A stretch of DNA of 64,000 bases from Sacculina carcini. Lineage: Eukaryota > Arthropoda > Thecostraca > Sacculinidae. Positions 54,925 to 64,000 of the stretch are shown in pieces. The notes below the pieces were generated by a model. The model ran no database searches, was not told the DNA's origin, and saw only the letters and a list, made by a program, of their open reading frames with translations. The stretch is from contig OU696597.1 of the NCBI GenBank assembly GCA_916048095.2, positions 4,346,747-4,410,746 on the forward strand, read 5' to 3'. Numbering within the stretch: the stretch's first letter is position 1; each line of letters starts with the position of its first letter. A program made the position numbers and the translations under genes.

Positions 54925-55890
54925 ATGTCTAGCAGAGGCAGACCAAGGAAGGAGCATTCCAGAAGTCCAGGAGGTATTAGTGTAAAAGAAAATGCGAGGA
55001 AAATTGAGATCATGAGTGAGGAAATCTCAAACTTAAGAGCTGTTGTTGAATCAATGAAGTCGGATAAAACAGGTAATCTGGAGGAACAGTTGGAGCAGAT
55101 GGCGGAACAAATGGATGAAGTAACAAAAGAAATGGCATGGTTGAAGAAAGAAAATCATAAAATGTCGAGTGAAAATAAAGATTTGAAGGAGAGCGTAGAT
55201 TTCTTGGAGGCTGAGAACAAAAAACTCAAAGAGAGGTTGAAAGAGAACGAAAAAATAGGAAAAATTCAAAGAGAAGACCTGGTGGAAATGAAAGAAAAAC
55301 AAGTTGGTTGGGGTAAGATACAGGACGCAAGAGATAAAAGCTTCAAAGAAATAATGGAAAAGCAAAAAGAGGAGAGCAAAGAGCGCATGGAAAATGAGTT
55401 TGTGGATGTACTGCGGAAAAAAGAGGGTATTGTGAGGGACATAATTGAAAGGAAGAAGAGTGTTTTGGTATACGGACTCAAAGAAGAGAGGATTCGATTA
55501 AGAAAAGAAAGGGAACAGGAAGAGCTGAAAAAAGCTAAGGAAATAGTAGAAATCACTGAGGATGAGCTAAACGAAAATACATCGGAGATTGACATTGTTC
55601 ACAGGATAGGAAGCTACGAAGAAGGCAAATCCAGACCCATGATCATAAGGATGGCCACGCAAAATGCAGCCATGAGGACAATTGAAAATTCATGGAAGCT
55701 GTCAAAGAATGAGAGATTCAAAAAAGTATGGATCCGAGAAAACCTGAACAGAGAAGAAAGGCAGGAGTTAATTGAAGGAATCAATGAAGCAAAGGAAAAA
55801 AACTTGAAACTAACGGAAGACGAGAAGCAGAAATATACCTGGAGATATGTAAACGGAAGGATAAGAAAATGGTACAAGAAACTAGAATAG
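54925..55890 (+). CDS. LINE A ORF1 protein (coiled coil, RRM-like)
   Basis: Intact 321-residue frame. Residues ~25-190 are a long Glu/Lys-rich coiled coil (MAEQMDEVTKEMAWLKKEN). Then comes an RRM-like core starting KSVLVYGLKEE (about 180), IDIVHRIGSYEEGKSRPMII, and KVWIRENLNREERQEL. A basic C-terminal domain ends WRYVNGRIRKWYKKLE. ORF1 proteins trimerise through the coil and bind element RNA. The start follows a 150-bp leader with GTGACAGTGTCATATTAG. ORF2 begins 22 bp before its stop, in another frame. Being uninterrupted, it suggests a young insertion. Confidence 0.85.
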   Translation: MSSRGRPRKEHSRSPGGISVKENARKIEIMSEEISNLRAVVESMKSDKTGNLEEQLEQMAEQMDEVTKEMAWLKKENHKMSSENKDLKESVDFLEAENKKLKERLKENEKIGKIQREDLVEMKEKQVGWGKIQDARDKSFKEIMEKQKEESKERMENEFVDVLRKKEGIVRDIIERKKSVLVYGLKEERIRLRKEREQEELKKAKEIVEITEDELNENTSEIDIVHRIGSYEEGKSRPMIIRMATQNAAMRTIENSWKLSKNERFKKVWIRENLNREERQELIEGINEAKEKNLKLTEDEKQKYTWRYVNGRIRKWYKKLE

Positions 55891-56790
55891 TAAATGACTA
55901 TAACAACGCGGACAACGAAGGGCAAATAGCTGTGGACAAAACCATTAGTAAAATTATGTATACAAATATGGATGGCTTCCAGTCAGGTAAATTTGAACTG
56001 ATAGATTATCTTGAAGGAAATATTCCAGATATTGTGGCTATAACAGAATCAAAACTTAGGAAAGGTGTGGAAATATAAAACATATTCCGTGGACACTACC
56101 AAGTATACAGGAAGGACAGAGAGAAAAAACAAGGTGGGGGTGTACTGCTACTAGTTAAAAGTGGCAAAAAAGTTGACAAAGTAGAAACAGGTAAAGGAAA
56201 GGTGGAATTAGTAGGAATACGTGTCAGAAACGGCAACCAGTCTGTGTATTTGGCCGCAATATATGTGCCTCCAAAAACATCAGCCTGGGAAAATGATGAA
56301 TATATGACCCTAATGGATGAAACTATACAGGAGATTAGGAGAATTGTGAGAGAAAATAAAGATGTTATATTAATGGGTGATTTCAATTGCAAGGAGGTGG
56401 ACTGGGTGAACTGGGAATCAAATAGCGCATCTGACTCATGGGGAAGCAAATTGATGAACGTTGTATTGGAAAATCTATTGACTCAGTGCGTTACAAATTC
56501 AACCAGAGTACGAGGAAATGATGAGCCTTCCATGCTGGACTTGGTTTTCACCAAAGATATTGACCTGATAGAACACATTGAGCTTAAATGTCCGTTGGGA
56601 AAAAGTGACCACATGATATTAGACATACGAACAAGAATCAACGCAGCCAGTTCAAATATACATGGATACAGGGGTTTATGGTACAATTACGCAAAAGCTG
56701 ATTGGAACGGTCTCAAAAACTATTTTGCAAAGGCAGATTGGTCAGCATTGATACGCAAAGGAGACAGGTGTACCTGTCTGTGTGTGTGTG
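55869..56790 (+). pseudogene. LINE A ORF2: APE-type endonuclease, truncated
   Basis: ORF2 overlaps ORF1 by 22 bp. The endonuclease domain shows YTNMDGFQSGK, DIVAITESKL, a TAA at 56076, then GGGVLLLVKSG, AAIYVPPKTS, ILMGDFNCKEVDW and KCPLGKSDHMILD, with the catalytic Glu, Asp and His motifs present. The sequence breaks off at about 56780 in GT repeats before the RT, so no polymerase is encoded. One stop plus the truncation inactivate it. Confidence 0.85.
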
Positions 56791-56869
56791 TGTGTGTATG
56801 TGTGTGTGTGTGTATGTGTGTGTATGTGTGTATGTGTGTGTGTGTATGTGTGTAGGAGAGTGTATTTTA
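56791..56869 (+). repeat. GT/GTAT microsatellite at the LINE A/LINE B junction
   Basis: GTGTGTATGTGTGT-type array separating the broken end of LINE A from the 3' tail of LINE B. Confidence 0.85.
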
Positions 56870-57045
56870 TAGTAGTAGTAGTAGTTTATTGACACAAGGT
56901 CCAACAATAATACATATGGCTCGAGTTCGAGTACAGCATATCAAGAATCATATAACATGTATAACATCAACAGAGAAGAAAGAAATCACATAGCAATACC
57001 ATAACACGGTAACAACATAACACATTTAAATTTCTACCTCCCTAA
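56870..57045 (-). other. LINE B 3' UTR with polyadenylation signal and CTA tail
   Basis: On the minus strand the element ends ...GTGTCAATAAACTACTACTA: an AATAAA signal followed by a short (CTA)n tail, a typical non-LTR 3' end. Confidence 0.7.
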
Positions 57046-60000
57046 TCAAATTAAGGCACTTATATATATATATTCGCATAACACTTCATATCTGGTACAA
57101 TTTTCAAACAGATTTGCTATACTTTCGAAGTCTAATCTGTTTCCATATTCCTTTCTGTGTTCGGCCGTATGTTCACAACGTATCAAGACGTGTTGTTCAG
57201 TCTGTATTTCGTTTGTTCCGCAAGCGCATGTTCTTTCGTTTCGTGGTGTTCTGCTCAATCTGCCCCGCTCGATTCGTAGGTTGTGCGACATTAGTCGTAC
57301 TCTAGTAAACGCCTGTCTGTTCTTGTCTTCGATGTATATTTTTTCCGTGTATATCGGGTGTGTTTTCATTTTTGTGTTTAGTTCGTTTATGTATGTGGAG
57401 AATTTCGTCATATGTGTAGCTCTTGTCTGGATATTATTCTTGATTGGCTCTAGTGGCTCGTGCTCCTCCCATTTTAATGCTTCAGTCAAAAATTTATATC
57501 CTGGTGTTCTTTCCTCTTCGCATAATTTATAGATATCGTGCAAGGGTATCTTTATTGTGGTATTTTCCCATTTACATTTTTTCCTTTGCTTCCATTTTTT
57601 CCTTTGCTTCTTAATTATATATTCTAACGGTGGAATTCCTGTTTCTATTAAACAAAGTTTTGTACTTGTGTTTTGTCTCACCCCCAGTAAACATTTTACC
57701 ATTTTATTATAGTATTTTTCCAGTCGTCTGCAGTTGTTCGATAGCCATGACTCACTGCTATAGATTAATGCGCTCACAACGGCTGCGTCAAACACCTTTT
57801 TTCACATAGTACGGCATCAACGTGTTTGCTGCCGAGAACACTGCGAACTTATTTGCCGTTCTTTCATTGGCTACCTCATGTTCTTTTAACACATCGTTCA
57901 TCTGACATGAATCAACAAACCACGCCCCCAGATATTTATATTCCTTAACTCTTTGAATTTCTATATCCTGCACTTTTACGGTGTGATGCATGTTTTTGTC
58001 TCCATTGATTACCATCAACTTAGTTTTTTCCTTGTTAATAACCATTCCGCTCTTCTTACAAAAACGCATTAAACAATGTAGTTTGTTGATGCATGTCTCT
58101 AGGCTAGTTGCTAGGATGGCCGTGTCATCCATGAACAATAATGCATGGTTCATGGCCAGGTAGTCGTCAGGTGGGCAGGTCTGTTTCAACATGCGTACCA
58201 TCTCGTCGATGTATAGTACAAACAAGAGTCCGCTGGAGGGTGCTCCTTGACGCACTCCTATCGTAGCGTTTATCTCCGCTCTGCCTAACATTTGTTTGGT
58301 GCATGAATACATTCTGGCAATAGCGCTCAGCATGTGTCTGCCGCATCCCATCTGTTTAAGTCTCTCCAGTAATTTTGTCCTTGGTACTCGGTCATACGCT
58401 TTGCTGAAATCAACAAATATGATGTATAATGTGCGGTGTTTGAATTGTGCGTAGTCGCATAACAACCTCAATGCTAGGATATGCTCAATGCACCCGCGAA
58501 TCTTTTGTGCGCCAGCCTGGCATGGGTCGATGTCATACCACAATTTTAGTCTTTCGGTTAGCATTGTATCATATATCTTCGCCATAGAGTCCATCACACT
58601 AATTCCACGATAGTGTCCACAATCTAATCGGCTTCCAGATTTGTACAGAACTGTTAATTTACTGTAGCACCACGATACTGGATAGGACGTGCAGTAGAAT
58701 ATCATATTAAACAATGTCAGTAGGAAAAAGATCCACGCGACTGGTAAATGTTTTAGTATTCCAGGGCAAATTCCGCTGAAAGCTTTGTTCGACTTAGACT
58801 TTTTCAGGCTCTGCCTTAATTCTGTCTCTGTGAAAGGATCATCCAGTATCGGGATATATGGTGTATCACTTATGTCTACCTGTTCACATGGCAACTGTGG
58901 CTGGTTAAGCAACTGTTCAAAGTGTTCCTTGAAATCCTCGTTACTAGGTTGTATTGATTCTCTATTTTCTATGTCGCCGTTCCAGTTTATTGCTGACCAT
59001 GATGCCTTATTGTCGTTAGCTTCCAATAGTCTTTGCCAGCGACTGTCCGTTCGGCTCTGTTTATTGTACATGCTTATCGCTCTGTTATTGGCTGCTGTGT
59101 CAGCTATGATCGCACTGGCTTCTGTGAGCACAGAGTCGATGTCGACGCCGTTATTCCAGTCGTTGGCAAAATCTGGTTGGTACACTTCAGACAATGCACT
59201 AATCAGTTGTTCTGAGTTCACCTTTTTCATTCTAACGCTATTTTTGATTGGTCTACTTTGATTTACTTCTTCAGTAAGTATAGTCGCTCTCCGTAACAAA
59301 TCGTGACTACCTTCGTTCTCTATTAACGTTATATCTATGCATAACGGTGCATGATCAGACCCCGTTTGTTCTTGACGAATATCGACGTTATTAATCAAGT
59401 GAATAGTCTTTGATTTAGCAATGCATAGGTCGATCTCTGACATCCAGTCTTTACCCTTTTTGAAGGTTAAACTGCTTTTTTCCTGCTTGCAGATATTTCT
59501 AATATGGTTAGCGATGACCAAGTCATTGTCCTTGCAAATATTATACATTATTATTCCAAATTTATTTACTGTTTTGTCCTCTATTTCCGCCATATCTCTG
59601 GTCTCCTGGCTGAGTTCCCCAATTCTGCTGTTGAAGTCGCCTACCGCTATTACGTCATCAGATACTGACATATGTTTGACAAAGTGTCCAAACTGTGCCG
59701 GGTTATAAAATGGAGACCCATCTGGAGGGACATACACCCCACCCAATTTCAGACTATTTCTTTACGTGACCCAAATTTGGTCCTCCGTATTCATGTTGAC
59801 ATTGCTAATACATTCAATCAGCGAACATTTTACTAACAGCATGATCCCACCGCGATTTCTACCAGTCTTCGACTCATTTCGGTATACATAAAAACCGGGA
59901 ACGCTCGGTTTCCAACAAATTTTTGTCTCTAACAACCAAACCAGATCAAATCCAAATATAAACGAAAATATGTGTGGGTTTTGTAACTTATCTTTTAAAC

Positions 60001-60049
60001 CTCCTATGTTCCATGAGCAGACTCGTATATTACGCTGGACTGCGTCCCT
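57046..60049 (-). pseudogene. LINE B ORF2: endonuclease and reverse transcriptase
   Basis: Begins right after the ORF1 stop and in the same frame: VCSWNIGGLKDKL, VWLLETK and NRGGIMLLVK (endonuclease start), a TAA at 59762, then GGVYVPPDGSPFY, AVGDFNSRIG and GSDHAPLCIDI. RT motifs are KAFSGICPGILK, TLYIIFVDFSKAYDRVPR, the box NHALLFMDDTAILATS (FMDD where YADD is usual), and YKYLGAWFVD. After a one-base shift near 57790 the C-terminus runs to 57046 with YSSESWLSNNCRRL and a knuckle CACGTNEIQTEQHVLIRCEH. Two lesions in about 1,000 codons; otherwise complete. Confidence 0.87.
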
Positions 60050-60721
60050 TCAGTAGAATCGAGGATTGAAGCGGTCTATCACCATTCCGTCTCTTAGAAG
60101 AACGCGGTTCTTCCAGTCGTACGTGATCTCCATGCCTTCGTTCTCAGGTTTTGCTTCTTCCTCTTGTCTCCTCGCCCTCATTCGCGCACTCTCCTTCCGG
60201 ATAGCTGGATGAACGTCTTTTTTCACAAAGATTCGCGAAAATCTGTCTCCTGCTCGTTTCAGGTTCTTTGCAGATGCCAGTATTTCTTCTCGTTCAGTAT
60301 AACCCGCAACTGTCACCAGCAGAGGACGTCTTTTCCTGGCATCTTGTCTACCGATCCGTTTCATTTCCCATGTAGATGTGTCGTGGTTCTGGATTCCAGC
60401 TGCTTGCAGTACTGCAGCTACCTTATCACTATCGTTGGCTCCCAAGGCATCTTCATCTTCATGCAGTCCAGTAAGAACCAGGTTTCTTCTTCTGTTCTTA
60501 TTCTCCATTTTCTCCAGGTAGCTTTGCTGTTGTTGTATTATGCTGTAGGCGTCGTCCAGTTTCGAAGACAGCTGATCTACTTGAACCTTTAATGCTGCTA
60601 CTTCCTTCATGCTTTTCTTGATCTCTCTCAGTTCGTTCAACAACATCTGGTTGTTCGGTTCGATCGTATGCTGCTGTTGCACGTCCTCTCGATCAGCCAT
60701 CTCATTGATCAATGTGGTCAT
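60050..60721 (-). CDS. LINE B ORF1 protein (coiled coil, RRM-like)
   Basis: Intact 223-residue frame. Residues ~20-80 form a coiled coil (LNELREIKKSMKEVAALKVQ); then a domain NRRRNLVLTGLHEDEDALG, KRIGRQDARKRRPLLVTVAG, FSRIFVKKDVHPAIRKESAR and a C-terminal RVLLRDGMVIDRF. This is the L1-type 'transposase 22' ORF1 layout: RNA binding and chaperone activity. It ends in TGA and the endonuclease follows in the same frame with no ATG between. The ATG lies exactly at the junction with LINE C, so the element is cut at its 5' end or starts here. Confidence 0.85.
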   Translation of the reverse strand: MTTLINEMADREDVQQQHTIEPNNQMLLNELREIKKSMKEVAALKVQVDQLSSKLDDAYSIIQQQQSYLEKMENKNRRRNLVLTGLHEDEDALGANDSDKVAAVLQAAGIQNHDTSTWEMKRIGRQDARKRRPLLVTVAGYTEREEILASAKNLKRAGDRFSRIFVKKDVHPAIRKESARMRARRQEEEAKPENEGMEITYDWKNRVLLRDGMVIDRFNPRFY

Positions 60722-62513
60722 AAATCATGCAGCAATATTTCGTGGCTCACAGTATCAAAAGCCGACGAAAAATCAAGCTGCATAAGAATAACATTCTGGC
60801 CACGTAGGAGCGCAGACAGGGAGTAATTGTATGTACACAACAACGAGTTGGCACACGAGTGATGTTTTCTGAACCCTGATTGCTGAGGTAGAAACAGATG
60901 ATTTTCTTCCAGGAAAGAAGACAAATGCTCATACATAGCCGATTCAAGGAGCTTTGATACCCATGGAATTTGCGACACAGGCCTATATTTGTTCAGACAC
61001 TTCGCGTCCAGTCCAGTTCGTTTCAAAATAGGAGAAATAATTGCTTCTTTCGATGCTAAAAACTTATTATGAACAAAGCTGGTATTTACAAGATAGACAA
61101 TGAACGGCACAATGAGCACTACAAGCGATTTGATACGGCTATATTTAATCGGATCCAAGAGATTGACCTTCATACTAGTGTTGTTGACTAGTTGCAGACA
61201 GGAGTTGTAATAAATTGGCTGGAAACAAGTGAGGCTCTGAGAGCAGTCAGGTGTAATACTTGCATATCTTTTGTTGTCCGTAACCTGGATAGAACCATGC
61301 AATCTAATGATTTTTTCTTGAAGAAAAATACGGAAACTATCCGGCATGTGAGCTTCATTCTCGGGATGCGCATTTGGACTGGGCCTATTACCAAGTAGGT
61401 TGTTCAGTACTTTCCAGAGTGTATCCGGCTGCGAATCTAAGATTTTTTTGTTGTAGTACGCCTGTTTGGTCTCAGTGATCTTATGAGTGTAGCTGGACCT
61501 AGCACTGCAAAACTCGGTCCAGTGTTCAAGTGAACGAGAGCGGTGCCAGCGGCGTTCACATTGCCGTTTCACTCTCTTCAATTGGTTTAGTGAGCCATTA
61601 AACCAGGGAGCAGATTCATGTAGTTTAACATGTTTTGAGATATATGGAACACATCGATCACGAATTTCACGAATGTTTTGATAGAAGTATGTGTACAATG
61701 TATCTATTGGGAGGAAGCAGTAGTTGATAAGGTGAAATTTTTCACAGAGTCTGTGTGTTAAATTTTCAGTGTCAACGTGGTCGTAGTCATAGAAAGATAT
61801 TGTTTTTCGTATTTTCTGAGGAATAGGAATAGCTAAATTAAATCTGATGAGGCTGTGGTCCGATGAATTTCTATCAATTGGACTCACCATTACTTCACGA
61901 ATTGCGTTATTACGAGTGGTGGGCGAGATAAGCAAGTCTAGTATGTGATTATGAGCATGAGTTGGACTATTAACATGATTTGTCAATCCATTCAGCTCCA
62001 TATTTTCCAAAAATGATTGTGAATGGGCCTTCAAATGGGGCTGGTCTATCCACAAATTGAAATCTCCACATATGTACAAATTATCATTAAATCTTACAAG
62101 TAGATATTCCACTACAGCAAAAAATTCCTCAATAAATACAGAACCAGAGGTATAACCAGGTCTATAGATAGTGAGCACACAGAAATTAATGTCATGTCCT
62201 TGGCTTCCAACACGCACACAAACATATTCAAATGTAGTGATAGACAGTGATAGGGATATATTTTGTACAACAAAACTTGTGTTGTACACAAAAACAATAC
62301 CCCACCTGTTTTATCACGGCAATAATGTATGGCTGCAAAGTTATTCGGAAGAGATGCAGAAAATGCTGCACTCTCTTCATCAGCAAGCCAAGACTCAACA
62401 ATACAAAACAAATCTACGCCATCAGTAAGGATATCATGAACCAGCGATAATTTTTTCCTCACTGACCGCATATTCCAAAAGGCACATGATGTCTGTGCTT
62501 TATCAGCATGCAA
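60718..62513 (-). pseudogene. LINE C ORF2: endonuclease and partial RT
   Basis: Two frames join near 62290: first SCAFWNMRSVRKKLSLVHDI, DLFCIVESWLADEE; then LYICGDFNLWIDQPH and a NSSDHSLIRFNL motif. After a linker (SAPWFNGSLNQLKRVKRQCE) come RT motifs: SPILKRTGLDAKCLNKYRPV, SQIPWVSKLLESAMYEHLSS, LPQQSGFRKHHSCANSLL, and LMQLDFSSAFDTVSHEILL. The frame stops at 60718 where LINE B begins, so the catalytic ADD box and the rest are missing. CR1/Jockey-like. Confidence 0.85.
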
Positions 62514-62525
62514 ATTCGACTGTAG

Positions 62526-63298
62526 TCAATCCACCTTTTTAGTAGATTGCCGAGGTTGACGCCAGCTCCTGTAGAAACAGCCCCTCGGCCAGATCTCCGG
62601 CTGCAGAGCTGCTGCGCGGTCGGTGCACTGACACGACACCTTAAAGCTGTTGTAGGAGTCGTGCCTTGTCTTCAATTTTTCAACGGATACTTTGTTGGCA
62701 TCAATCGCCAACGAAGTCGACAGGTGATCGACGAGATTTTCACACGTCACACCAGTGTGAAATCGCGTCACAAAAACACTGACGACTGATGATCGAGACA
62801 CCGTCGCCAGCTCACTAGTGACAGATGTTCCCGACGACATTGTCTTCTTCTTGTGACTGTGGTCCATTTTCCGGCATCATTCCGGTTAACAGGATCCACG
62901 TCGCTGTCAGAATCACTCTGGTCGCTATTTGACCGTTCCGGAGTCGACGATGATGTCACAGCAGCAAAAGTCTTGTGCCCAGCAGCAACGCTGGAAATCT
63001 CCTGCTTGAAGAGGTTGAGGGCTATCTCAACCCTCCGGTCAATTCTCGAATCCAAATCCACGGATATAGGACAATTTTCCGGTTCTGTTCTTGTTTCGCC
63101 AGCGTGTTGATTGCCAGCACTGTCATTTTTGTGTGATTCATGGCAGAATCGACAATGCCAGAAAACACCGCTTTTGAGCAGCATTCTCTCCAGAGTGGCC
63201 GTGAATCCCACGCATTTCCTGTGGAACAGCGTTCCACACAGGCCACAAGAAATCTCGCCGCCAGTCTCCTCACAACAAGACCGCTGATCAAGATCCAT
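62526..63298 (-). pseudogene. LINE C ORF1 protein (zinc finger, nucleic-acid binding), frameshifted
   Basis: The N-terminal frame (63298-62768) holds a PHD/RING-like finger: CEETGGEISCGLCGTLFHRK with CVGF, then FWHCRFCHESH. An acidic/Ser-rich linker follows. The C-terminal domain continues in another frame from about 62860: VFVTRFHTGVTCENLVDHLS, KLKTRHDSYNSFKVSC and PEIWPRGCFYRSW. The PHD-like finger plus this C-terminal fold is typical of ORF1 in CR1/L2-type LINEs. One frame change near 62855 breaks it. Confidence 0.8.
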
Positions 63299-63425
63299 CG
63301 CTCAAAACAGAGATACGCGGTAAGTCTGCGGTCCCACACGACGGAGCGTCAATCCGACAAAAGGCGAAGCACAAACAAGGAAAGGGACGTCCTCACTCGA
63401 CGACAACTCAGACCCCAACTCAGAC

Positions 63426-63463
<38 letters not shown>

Positions 63464-64000
63464 ACTATTATATAAGGACCTTTTAGTGTCGGGTCGGGGA
63501 CGGAGTGTGTGGCGGTGTGTGGCAGTGTTTGGCCATCTGTGGCGAACTCGTGTTTATATGTCGGTGTTCATTAATACACATCCATTATGTTTGGTAGTGT
63601 TATGGGTTACACCGGAACCGAAAACTAATAACACTACAAGCCAGGGGGGCTGGGGGCTTGAGGCCCCTAAAAATATGTGAAGCCTCCCCTAAACCCCCCA
63701 GAAATTACAATAATGGAAACAAATTTCTCATCACAACTATCCGATCATCTTCAGTCGCCCAGCCTACCACTTGTCTCCGTAGATGACCTGGTGCAAGCAG
63801 TCATGTATGAGCTGTCGGACATGAGGAGGATCGAGACTGTTGTAATGAATCACGTATTGCTACCGACCATTTGTGCAAATCAGCCCACCAAGCCTTATCA
63901 TTTTGTTTGCAAATATATAACTTCTTTATGAGTAGTGAGTGTGAGTGTGTATTATAAATATACACATACGCGCACACACACACACTTGCATACATCCATA
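63299..64000. other. LINE C leader, (CA)n array and unassigned sequence
   Basis: About 130 bp upstream of LINE C ORF1 may be its 5' UTR. A (CA)n array spans about 63427-63459. The rest has no recognised gene; a 72-codon frame at 63713-63931 (+) (QLSDHLQSPSLPLVSVDDL) is protein-like but unidentified. GGGGGGCTGGGGGCTTGAGG near 63642 is a GC-rich patch often found at repeat ends. Confidence 0.35.

Noticed and set aside
57780-57800. Programmed frameshift at the AAAAAAGG run in LINE B ORF2
   Set aside because: The shift needed is +1 and the codon register does not fit a -1 slippery heptamer; a one-base indel in a homopolymer explains it.

Overview
The window looks like repeat-rich, gene-poor DNA from an invertebrate animal. 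Evidence for a metazoan nuclear genome: short GT-AG introns, TATA/initiator promoters, dense (GT)n/(CA)n microsatellites, tRNA-derived SINEs, and many decayed transposable elements (non-LTR, Ty3/gypsy, Bel/Pao, Tc1/mariner-type, hAT-like, Ginger-like, Polinton-like). TTAGG-like tracts and TCAKTY initiators lean towards an arthropod, but a lophotrochozoan or other invertebrate is equally possible. I do not assign a species.

1-8 kb: a decayed Polinton/Maverick (adintovirus-like) element on the + strand. It holds a spliced protein-primed family B DNA polymerase, a small membrane-protein ORF, an FtsK/A32-type ATPase, an adenovirus-pX-like basic protein, a second small conserved protein and a retroviral-type integrase. 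Four TATA boxes, each 29-31 bp upstream of an exact TCAKTY initiator, mark its transcription units. Most coding regions carry single-base lesions; the pX-like gene and the membrane ORF are open. No capsid or protease gene is visible.

8-14 kb: tRNA-like SINE units with TTAGG-like tracts, a Ty3/gypsy integrase tail with polypurine tract and LTR, a DDX55/Spb4-like helicase remnant, a retroelement C-terminus, a SINE, a protein-kinase exon and a SOCS-box-like terminal exon.

14-32 kb: a 3.3-kb segment repeated almost perfectly (14278-17589 and 28517-31828) flanks a mosaic of a zinc-finger relic, LINE pieces, Bel/Pao protease pieces, two direct 1.06-kb copies of a Ginger/KRBA2-like integrase, copies of a dispersed repeat with piggyBac-like ends, and Bel/Pao gag fragments. 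One gag-bearing unit recurs in inverted orientation at 53.6-54.7 kb.

32-54 kb: a Tc1/mariner-superfamily transposase, two LINE 3' ends in tandem, a conserved invertebrate gene relic, a SINE with an intact tRNA-like head, a hAT-type MITE, a duplicated block with a microhomology deletion, a gypsy gag/RNase H remnant, candidate host exons, a long-arm foldback element, and a mariner with both terminal inverted repeats.

54-63.5 kb: three non-LTR elements: LINE A (+, ORF1 intact, ORF2 truncated), LINE B (-, nearly full length) and LINE C (-, cut off exactly where LINE B begins). No intact host gene was found.
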